The notes under the pieces were generated by a model. It saw only the letters and a program-made list of their open reading frames with translations. It had not been told where the DNA came from and made no database searches. From Saprospirales bacterium (lineage in GTDB: Bacteria; Bacteroidota; Bacteroidia; Chitinophagales; Saprospiraceae), in assembly GCA_003448025.1 (NCBI GenBank), contig DLXL01000345.1, positions 1 to 6,520 on the forward strand: a DNA stretch of 6,520 nt. The letters run 5' to 3'. The stretch's first letter is position 1; each line of letters begins with the position of its first letter. The position numbers were made by a program, and so were the translations under genes. Positions 1 through 5,253 of the stretch are shown one piece after another.

Positions 1-842
1 AAAAAGTACCCGGCTTCGCTGACCAGGAATTTTCCTGGTTCAATCATAAGCGTAAGTTCTCTCCCATATTCCTTACAAAATTCGGCAAATCGTTGGCTGA
101 GTTTTTCGCCTACTTCTTCCACATCCGTTTCAATGTCGTCCGGTTTATATGGCACTTTAAAGCCGCTACCCAGATCAATATACTTCAAATCAGGAAATTT
201 GCGTGCGGCTTCAAACAGAATTTCAGCCCCACGTAAAAAAACATCCACATCCAGGATATCCGAACCGGTATGCATGTGCAGCCCTTCCACTTTGAGTTTT
301 TGATTCTCAACAATGCGCATGACGTGAGGCAACTGGTGGATGCTGATGCCGAACTTGGAATCTATATGTCCAACACTGATCTTTTCATTCCCTCCAGCCA
401 TCAGGTGAGGATTTATCCGGATACAAAACGGCACATCCGGATGATGTAACCCCCAGTTTTCCAACATGGGGATGGCATCAATATTAATCTTCACGCCAAG
501 CCCAACGGCTTCTTCAAACTCACTGATACCTGCAAAATTGGGTGTGAACAAGATATCTTCAGGCGAGTAACCCGCCATCAGACCCAGTTTGACTTCACCA
601 ATAGAAACACAATCCAGTGCAGAACCCATGCTGCGCAATAGCTTTAAAATACTGAGGTTACTTAAAGCCTTACATGCATAGTGCACCCTGAATTTCGGAT
701 AAGTATACGCCGAGGTAATGCGCTTATACTGGCGCTCTATGATGGCCGCGTCGTAGACGTAAAGGGGAGTGCCGTATTGTTTGCAGAGTTCAAGCGGATC
801 AATGCCGCCGGGGAATTGGTATTTGTCGTTAATGAGTTGCAT
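1..842 (-). CDS. lysA: Diaminopimelate decarboxylase (LysA), 3' end cut by window edge
   Basis: PLP-dependent enzyme that decarboxylates meso-diaminopimelate to L-lysine, the last step of the DAP pathway; cytosolic. The first 280 residues are in the window. The start MQLINDKYQF is followed by GTPLYVYD (residues 24-31). HYACKAL places the PLP Schiff-base lysine at K58. RINPH (142-146), VGHIDSKFGI (157-166), HMHTGSD (189-195), GSGFKVPYK (225-233) and EPGKFLVSE (268-276) follow the order of the alanine-racemase-fold barrel of group IV decarboxylases. The C-terminal beta domain, including its substrate-binding cysteine and tyrosine motifs, lies outside the window. HMHTGSD and EPGK replace the more usual HIGSQ and EPGR; from memory this is the usual Bacteroidota variant. 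The ATG at 840-842 is the only reasonable start: no other start codon occurs in frame back to the stop at 888-890. The stop of the upstream repeat-protein gene lies 26 bp away on the same strand. Confidence 0.95.
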   Translation of the reverse strand, partial: MQLINDKYQFPGGIDPLELCKQYGTPLYVYDAAIIERQYKRITSAYTYPKFRVHYACKALSNLSILKLLRSMGSALDCVSIGEVKLGLMAGYSPEDILFTPNFAGISEFEEAVGLGVKINIDAIPMLENWGLHHPDVPFCIRINPHLMAGGNEKISVGHIDSKFGISIHQLPHVMRIVENQKLKVEGLHMHTGSDILDVDVFLRGAEILFEAARKFPDLKYIDLGSGFKVPYKPDDIETDVEEVGEKLSQRFAEFCKEYGRELTLMIEPGKFLVSEAGYF

Positions 843-846
843 GGGG

Positions 847-854
847 CAAAGGTA
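847..854 (-). promoter_or_regulatory. Bacteroidota -7 promoter element (TAnnTTTG) for lysA, probably leaderless
   Basis: Read on the minus strand, the sequence is TACCTTTG, an exact match to the Bacteroidota -7 consensus TAnnTTTG. It ends only 4 bp before the lysA ATG, so transcription would begin at or next to the start codon and give a leaderless message. The matching -33 TTTG is not at ideal spacing: the nearest TTTG, at 881-884, lies 26 bp upstream instead of about 19. The element sits in the 26-bp gap after the upstream gene, so lysA could be transcribed independently of it. Known: the consensus. Inferred: its use here. Confidence 0.4.
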
Positions 855-868
855 AAAAGTCTGGCGTC

Positions 869-2446
869 CTACTTGGTTTTCAAAATCCTATGCCCAATAC
901 CCGTCTCCATTTCTATCAGGAAATAAATCCCGTTGGGGTAGCGTGAGAGGTCTATTTCACTTTCTCCCTGAATGGTATGAGTAGAAAGTACCAGCCCGAA
1001 AATATTGCGCAGGCAAAGGGTGCTGGTTGCCTCGCTGTAAACGAAGAGGGCATCGGTGGCAGGGTTGGGGAATAATGTGATGCCCGTGAGGGGGGGCAAT
1101 GCTTCTCCAGCGTGCAAGTGTGTTGGCGAGAGTTTTACAACCCAATAGTCACCATTTCCAAGATTGCTTTCGATTTTGTCAAATGAAAAATACGAATGGG
1201 AAATTCCGCCAAGAATATACCCATTGTCATTGGTCTGACAAATGGAGTTAAGGCCATCGCCACTACTACCTCCAATCGTTAGCTGCCATTGAATAACCCC
1301 TAAATTGTCTATTTTAACTACCCAATAGTCAAGTCCTCCTCTGCTGTTTTGGTTCTTATCGCCTGAAATATCAGAAGAAGAACTTCCACCTAGTATATAT
1401 CCCCCATCCACGGTTTGCTGAAGCGAATGTAAAAAATCATCGGAAGAGCCTCCAATAGTATTCTGCCATTGGATGACCCCATCAGTGTCCAATTTGACCA
1501 CCCAAAAATCATGGCTACCCAAACTATTTTCAGTTTTATCACCCGATATATTGGAATTAGAATCCCCGCCGAGAATATAACCTCCATCAGCGGTTTGTTG
1601 AATGGAATACAGTTGGTCATTGAAACTACCTCCAATGGTATTCTGCCATTGGATAGCACCTGCAGCGTCCAGTTTAACCACCCAATAGTCAAATTGTCCA
1701 ATACGGTTCTCCGTTTTGTCGCCCCAATTATTAGAAGATGAAGATCCGCCTATAATATAACCTCCATCAGTAGTCTGTTGCAGCGAGTGTAGTCGGTCAT
1801 CACTTTCGCCTCCGATGGTATTCTGCCATTGGATGGCCCCACTAGTGTCCAATTTGACCACCCAAAAGTCTATAGAACCCCAATTATTTTCGGTTTTGTC
1901 ACCTGAAATATCGGAAAGTGAAGTCCCCCCAAGTATAAATCCCTTGTCAGAAGTCTGTTGAATAGACGTGAAATATTCATAAGAATTGCCACCAATGGTA
2001 TTCTGCCATTGTATATCACCAATGGAATTTAACTTAACCACCCAGTAATCATCGTATCCTACACTGTGCTCAGTTTTATCCCCCGAAATATAGGAATTTG
2101 AATATCCACCAAGAATATAGCCACCATCAATCGTCTGTTGTAAAGAAGTAAGTTCATCATTTGATCCGCCACCTATGGTGTTTTGCCATTCGACATCCCC
2201 ATTAGGATCCAATTTTACTACCCAATAGTCACCAATACCAATACTGTTTTCTGTTTTGTCGTCCGAAATATTGGACTTGGAATACCCTCCGAGGATATAC
2301 CCCCCATCAAATGTCTGTTGGAGACAGTTGAGTACGTCAATATCGTCACCGCCAATGGTATTCTGCCATTCGATAAAGGGGTATTGGGAGAGGAGTGGAG
2401 AAAAGGCGCAAAGGGTAGCAGCGAGAAAGGAAATAACTTTTTTCAT
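869..2446 (-). CDS. Secreted seven-repeat (beta-propeller-like) protein with T9SS sorting domain
   Basis: A 525-residue exported protein of unknown specific function. Residues 1-20 form a signal peptide (MKKVISFLAATLCAF, cleavage near LLS-Q). Residues 27-446 are seven tandem repeats of exactly 60 residues. Each begins WQNTIGG, continues with a QQTxDGGYILGG core and ISGDKTEN, and ends in DYWVVKLD. Residues 453-525 are a type A T9SS C-terminal domain with the LFPNPATD motif (458-465) and a terminal NGIYFL...RILKTK strand pattern. The protein should therefore cross the inner membrane by Sec and the outer membrane by T9SS, then be released or anchored at the surface. Repeats of this kind are common in Bacteroidota secreted proteins; seven copies of a short beta-rich unit suggest a seven-bladed propeller, which is inference. 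No catalytic motif is visible. The ATG at 2444-2446 opens directly into the signal peptide. The upstream sequence is pyrimidine-rich with no Shine-Dalgarno, and a palindromic element ends 8 bp away. Confidence 0.93.
   Translation of the reverse strand: MKKVISFLAATLCAFSPLLSQYPFIEWQNTIGGDDIDVLNCLQQTFDGGYILGGYSKSNISDDKTENSIGIGDYWVVKLDPNGDVEWQNTIGGGSNDELTSLQQTIDGGYILGGYSNSYISGDKTEHSVGYDDYWVVKLNSIGDIQWQNTIGGNSYEYFTSIQQTSDKGFILGGTSLSDISGDKTENNWGSIDFWVVKLDTSGAIQWQNTIGGESDDRLHSLQQTTDGGYIIGGSSSSNNWGDKTENRIGQFDYWVVKLDAAGAIQWQNTIGGSFNDQLYSIQQTADGGYILGGDSNSNISGDKTENSLGSHDFWVVKLDTDGVIQWQNTIGGSSDDFLHSLQQTVDGGYILGGSSSSDISGDKNQNSRGGLDYWVVKIDNLGVIQWQLTIGGSSGDGLNSICQTNDNGYILGGISHSYFSFDKIESNLGNGDYWVVKLSPTHLHAGEALPPLTGITLFPNPATDALFVYSEATSTLCLRNIFGLVLSTHTIQGESEIDLSRYPNGIYFLIEMETGIGHRILKTK
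872..1090 (-). other. T9SS type A C-terminal sorting domain of the repeat protein
   Basis: Codes for residues 453-525. The domain opens with the LFPNPATD signature, passes through a hydrophobic strand LCLRNIFGLVL (477-487) and the segment EIDLSRYPNGIYFLIEM (497-513), and ends IGHRILKTK. This is the familiar layout of T9SS cargo tails, which are recognised at the outer membrane and usually removed by the PorU sortase. It implies that the organism has a type IX secretion system elsewhere in its genome. Confidence 0.9.
1109..2368 (-). repeat. Seven tandem 180-bp coding repeats (60 aa each)
   Basis: Seven in-frame units of exactly 180 bp, in protein order: 2189-2368, 2009-2188, 1829-2008, 1649-1828, 1469-1648, 1289-1468 and 1109-1288. 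The last unit degenerates after VVKL into the linker to the sorting domain. On the plus strand the block cccaatagtc (or a one- to two-base variant) recurs at 1141, 1321, 1501, 1681, 1861, 2041 and 2221, with no indels anywhere. The codons for WQNTIGG are nearly identical at DNA level in six units and more diverged in the seventh. Units 3 and 5 resemble each other, as do units 4 and 6, so a 360-bp two-unit pattern lies over the 180-bp one. Confidence 0.95.
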
Positions 2447-2454
2447 TTAGAGGA

Positions 2455-2641
2455 GATTTAGATTATAGACTTGTTGCGATGGGGGCGTTTGTGCGAGGTG
2501 GCAGCAAATTTTATTTTAGGCAAGGCGAAATTTGCAGTCGCATGCGGGCGATTCGGCGAAAATTTCAACGCCGTATAAAAGAAAATTTGGCCGCATCGCG
2601 CAAACAGTACCTCGTCGCAACAAGTCTTATGATCGTAAATC
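2455..2641. repeat. 187-bp imperfect palindrome, MITE-like or dispersed palindromic element
   Basis: The two halves are inverted copies of each other centred near 2547. GACTTGTTGCGA at 2468-2479 pairs perfectly with 2615-2626. CAAATTTT at 2505-2512 pairs with 2582-2589 and TTTTA at 2514-2518 with 2576-2580, all at the same centre. GAAATTT at 2527-2533 pairs with 2560-2566 after a one-base shift. The tip contains the palindrome CGCATGCG (2539-2546). The similarity continues outward with small gaps: gatttagattata at 2455-2467 against the reverse complement of 2627-2641. There is no transposase and no believable gene; the open frames on both strands mirror each other. I see no clear target-site duplication, so the exact ends are uncertain. 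This fits a MITE-type element or a large REP-like palindrome. As transcribed DNA it could fold into one long interrupted hairpin. Confidence 0.7.
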
Positions 2642-2803
2642 AGGGGGGGCAACCATACAATCATTGATTATTGCTGCTGCAAGAATAAGCAAAACGCTTG
2701 AAAAAAGTGTGTACCGGGGATCTTCATTCATAGGCCATCTGTATTGAAGGTTCGACCAGGAGTCTAACCTCCAATCGACACACTATTACCTTGAACGGAT
2801 CAT
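2642..2803. other. Intergenic remainder between palindromic element and tdk; no gene seen
   Basis: With the palindrome, this completes the 357-bp gap between the start of the repeat-protein gene and the end of tdk. It opens with a run of seven G (2643-2649) beside the palindrome. There is no plausible coding frame, no RNA gene I recognise, and no strong GC-rich hairpin with a T tract that would terminate tdk transcription, which enters from the right. Confidence 0.6.
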
Positions 2804-3388
2804 TCACTTCAGCCTCAAAATATTCCCCATCTGATAGCAAGACCTGCACCGCGGTTCATACTGGCCTTTTTCACCCAGCAACACCACAGAGTCCTCTTCA
2901 GCTAAACGGTAGGAATGGGTGGCCAGATTACCGCAATGAACACAAATGGCGTGTACTTTGGTTACATACTCTGCTACGGAAAGTAAGGATGGCATAGGGC
3001 CAAACGGAATTCCTTTATAATCCATGTCCAGGCCTGCTATGATGACCCGTACACCTCTTAGAGCCAGTTCCTGACAAACATCCGGCAATTCCATATCAAA
3101 AAATTGCGCTTCATCGATACCAACCACCGTAGTATCCTCGCTGATTTCCAGTATTTTGGAAGAATGGCCAACCGGTTGAGCCAGTACGGAAGTGGTATCA
3201 TGTGATACGATGGCAACTTCATCATATCGGGTGTCCACCTTAGGTTTGAAGACCTCAACCTTCATTTCTGCAATTTTGGCCCGACGCAGCCGGCGGATCA
3301 ATTCTTCCGTTTTTCCGGAAAACATACACCCGCACACTACCTCAATCCAGCCCTTCCTTTGTCCTTTGAAATGTGGTTCTAAAAACAC
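2804..3388 (-). CDS. tdk: Thymidine kinase (type II, TK1-like)
   Basis: Phosphorylates thymidine to dTMP with ATP in the pyrimidine salvage pathway; cytosolic, usually a tetramer. At 194 residues it has the normal length for bacterial Tdk. The P-loop is GCMFSGKT (residues 20-27). The Walker B region DEAQFF (92-97) includes the catalytic glutamate E93. GLDMDYKG (119-126) is the nucleoside-binding segment. The four zinc ligands of the lasso domain are C149, C152, C181 and C184. The start is GTG at 3386-3388: an in-frame TAG lies just upstream at 3398-3400 and the first internal ATG (M22) is inside the P-loop. MFLEPHF is also, from memory, the typical N-terminus of Bacteroidota Tdk. The second P-loop residue is Cys where Ser is usual. 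It is transcribed divergently from the proline-rich gene. Confidence 0.96.
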   Translation of the reverse strand: MFLEPHFKGQRKGWIEVVCGCMFSGKTEELIRRLRRAKIAEMKVEVFKPKVDTRYDEVAIVSHDTTSVLAQPVGHSSKILEISEDTTVVGIDEAQFFDMELPDVCQELALRGVRVIIAGLDMDYKGIPFGPMPSLLSVAEYVTKVHAICVHCGNLATHSYRLAEEDSVVLLGEKGQYEPRCRSCYQMGNILRLK

Positions 3389-3391
3389 GAT

Positions 3392-3423
3392 CAGATACTA
3401 TTTTTAGCCGGGCGCCCTGCAAA
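3392..3423 (-). promoter_or_regulatory. Possible tdk promoter in the divergent intergenic region
   Basis: On the minus strand a TTTG (3420-3423) is followed after 19 bp by TAGTATCTG (3392-3400). This resembles the Bacteroidota -33 TTTG / -7 TAnnTTTG pair with good spacing, but the -7 half is one base too long and has a substitution. It would start transcription within a few bases of the GTG codon, so the message would be nearly leaderless. A perfect palindrome GGGCGCCC (3410-3417) lies between the two boxes and could be an operator, or chance. I see no convincing promoter for the plus-strand gene in the rest of the 117-bp gap. Confidence 0.25.
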
Positions 3424-3505
3424 AGCTGAACTTTCCCCTGCATAGTTGAAAAAATATTGGAAATTCGCCGGTGAAAATAGGCACTGTTATCAAACCCTCC
3501 CGCTA

Positions 3506-4204
3506 ATGGATTTTCAAAAATCAAAAATTTACCTCGACAAGCTTCAACGTGAGTTTAACCGAATGAACAAAGATCCGGAAAATATCGTCCGTTTAGACAT
3601 CGATATCCTGGCATCTTACGTTCGTGAGTTATACGACGCTATTCTTTCCGAGCCAGCTGCTTCCGCCCCTGCCCATAAGCCGGAACCAGCTCCCGCACGA
3701 GCGCACACACCCGCGCCTGTTGTTGAGGTAGTTAAAGAAACTCCACCACCGCCTCCGCCACCACCGGTGGTTGTTATCGAGCCGGTGGCGCCGCCTGTCG
3801 TTCAGGAAATCCCTGTGCCCCCACCGCCGCCACCACCACCAACGCCGGTGGCAGAAGAAAAGCCGGCTCCGGTTAAAATAGCCCCCCCGGTAGCCGGAGG
3901 ATTGGAGGCCTTGTTTGAAGAGAAACAAGCCAAGGAGCTTTCAGAAAAACTGGCAGAATCTGCCATAGCAGATTTAAAGAAAGCCATAGCACTGAACGAT
4001 CGACTATTGTACACCAGCGAGCTTTTCGCCGGAGACGGCAAAGCCTTTGAAAGTGCCCTGAATGCTATAAACGACCTCTCACATTTTGACCAGGCCCGTG
4101 ATTTTCTGATCCAACATTATGTAGTGCATTATACCTGGACCGATAAAAAACGGGTAGATACCGCCAAAGCCTTTATTAAACTGGTTAGACGGAGATTCAA
4201 ATAA
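3506..4204 (+). CDS. Proline-rich protein with conserved-looking terminal domains, function unknown
   Basis: A predicted 232-residue protein of no assigned function; no signal peptide or membrane segment, so probably cytosolic. Residues 1-47 are a charged helical region (MDFQKSKIYLDKLQREFNR... VRELYDAIL). Residues 48 to about 131 are a low-complexity linker rich in Pro, Ala, Val and Glu, with two runs of eight prolines (80-87 and 105-112). Residues 132-232 are a predicted helical domain containing DLKKAIALNDRLLYTSELF, a GDGKAFESAL segment and the ending FIKLVRRRF. The C-terminal pattern (LNDR-LF-ELF-GD, ending LVRRRF) recurs, as I recall, in uncharacterised Bacteroidota proteins. The ATG at 3506 is preferred over a TTG 60 bp upstream because MDFQKSKIYL begins the helical region and the extra residues look random. 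The next gene begins 13 bp after its stop. The proline runs probably need EF-P for translation. Confidence 0.85.
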   Translation: MDFQKSKIYLDKLQREFNRMNKDPENIVRLDIDILASYVRELYDAILSEPAASAPAHKPEPAPARAHTPAPVVEVVKETPPPPPPPPVVVIEPVAPPVVQEIPVPPPPPPPPTPVAEEKPAPVKIAPPVAGGLEALFEEKQAKELSEKLAESAIADLKKAIALNDRLLYTSELFAGDGKAFESALNAINDLSHFDQARDFLIQHYVVHYTWTDKKRVDTAKAFIKLVRRRFK

Positions 4205-4217
4205 GACAGCCTCTTGC

Positions 4218-5213
4218 ATGTCTAAAATTTTGATCATCGGCCAGGGAGTGGCCGGCACTTTGCTTGCCTGGGAGTTGTATAAACGCGGCATACAGGTGCA
4301 TGTTAATGACGGCAAACTACCCGGCGCCTCTTCCATTGCAGCAGCTGGCATTATCAATCCGGTAACAGGAAAACGATATGTCAAATCATGGCGATTTGAC
4401 GAATTCTATCCGGTAGCTCGTCAGACGTACCAGGAATTGGAGCATATCCTGGAAACCGAACTTTGGGAGGAACGCCCCATACTCAGGCTTTTAGCTACTT
4501 CAGAAGAAACGAATGATTGGTCTGTCCGGTGTACACAGGAGGACTACATATCCTATTTAAGCGAACGCGACCACGCAGGAGCCTGGGGGCCACTTTTAAG
4601 ATCAGGATTTCATTTCGGTTTGATTCATCAGTCAGGGAGAGTCAACCTGCCTCTTTTAATAACAAAATTTCGTCAATTTGCCTCTGAAAAAGGCTTTTTT
4701 GAAGAAACTGAGGTTACTACCGAATCCCCGGAAAGTTCATTTTCCGACTATAACTATGTGGTGTTTTGTGAAGGCTGGCGCGGAGAAAACAATCCTTTTT
4801 TCCCCAATGTACCGTTTCGGCGGTCTAAAGGAGAAGCCTTGTTACTTCGTTTTCCCGGCATTCCAACAGACCAGCTACCTGATGAAATGCTCAAAAAAAC
4901 GGTATTGATTTCACCGTTAGGGAATGGAACGTATTGGGCAGGAAGCACTTACAGGTGGACCTTCCCGGATACATATCCAAGTGAAGACGGCAAAGCATTT
5001 TTGCTCCATCATTTACAGGAAATGTTGAAGGTTCCCTTTGATATAGTAGATCAGGTGGCCGGTATCCGACCTACCATGGTTGACCGCCGGCCGGTGGTCG
5101 TACAAAGCCAGATTCACCCCAAAGTATTTATGCTGAACGGCCTTGGAACCAAAGGAGCCCTTTTAGCCCCATTTTTTGCCCAACAACTGGCAACCCAACT
5201 CGCAAAATCCTGA
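4218..5213 (+). CDS. FAD-dependent oxidoreductase, DAO (D-amino-acid oxidase) family
   Basis: A 331-residue flavoprotein with no signal peptide. The N-terminus MSKILIIGQGVAGTLLAWEL carries the dinucleotide-binding GxGxxG (G8, G10, G13). ASSIAAAGIINPVTGKR (about residues 37-53) matches the second FAD-contact segment seen in the DAO family, as in the C-terminal half of MnmC, DadA and ThiO. AGIRPTMVDRRP (near 280-291) and the ending NGLGTKGALLAPFFAQQL are the usual C-terminal FAD-closing motifs. The protein should oxidise an amine or amino acid, or a modified base side chain, but the substrate cannot be read from the sequence. The GIINPVTGKR and GxRPT signatures are closest to MnmC-type proteins, but there is no fused methyltransferase domain. 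The ATG lies 13 bp after the previous stop with no Shine-Dalgarno, so co-transcription with the proline-rich gene is likely. Confidence 0.9.
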   Translation: MSKILIIGQGVAGTLLAWELYKRGIQVHVNDGKLPGASSIAAAGIINPVTGKRYVKSWRFDEFYPVARQTYQELEHILETELWEERPILRLLATSEETNDWSVRCTQEDYISYLSERDHAGAWGPLLRSGFHFGLIHQSGRVNLPLLITKFRQFASEKGFFEETEVTTESPESSFSDYNYVVFCEGWRGENNPFFPNVPFRRSKGEALLLRFPGIPTDQLPDEMLKKTVLISPLGNGTYWAGSTYRWTFPDTYPSEDGKAFLLHHLQEMLKVPFDIVDQVAGIRPTMVDRRPVVVQSQIHPKVFMLNGLGTKGALLAPFFAQQLATQLAKS

Positions 5214-5253
5214 TCAATATCCGTTCCTTGCACGCCATTAGCCCATACTTATT

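Noticed and set aside
681..926. Plus-strand open frame of 81 codons opposite lysA and the end of the repeat-protein gene
   Set aside because: It lies antisense to two well-supported genes and its protein shows no motif.
1469..1741. Antisense open frames across the 180-bp repeats
   Set aside because: They arise because the repeats carry the same frame-free pattern on the other strand; no independent coding signal.
1141..2230. Regular spacing of a short block that could be mistaken for a CRISPR-like or satellite array
   Set aside because: The period is 180 bp, in frame, and the whole unit is conserved coding sequence, not short repeats with unique spacers.
2458..2667. Overlapping small open frames on both strands inside the palindrome (about 62-71 residues)
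   Set aside because: The palindrome makes open frames on both strands; the peptides are basic, low in information and overlap each other. They are best explained as by-products of the element.
2687..2711. Small hairpin (acgctt / aagtgt) as a terminator for tdk
   Set aside because: The six-base stem relies on a G-T pair that becomes an A-C mismatch on the transcribed strand, and no clean T tract follows.
3446..3505. Upstream TTG start extending the proline-rich protein by 20 residues
   Set aside because: The extension has no homology-like character and a good ATG begins exactly at the helical N-terminal region.
3629..3928. Minus-strand open frame rich in Trp and Arg opposite the proline-rich linker
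   Set aside because: It is the mirror of proline codons on the other strand (CCA/CCG/CCN read as TGG/CGG-type codons) and shows no real protein features.
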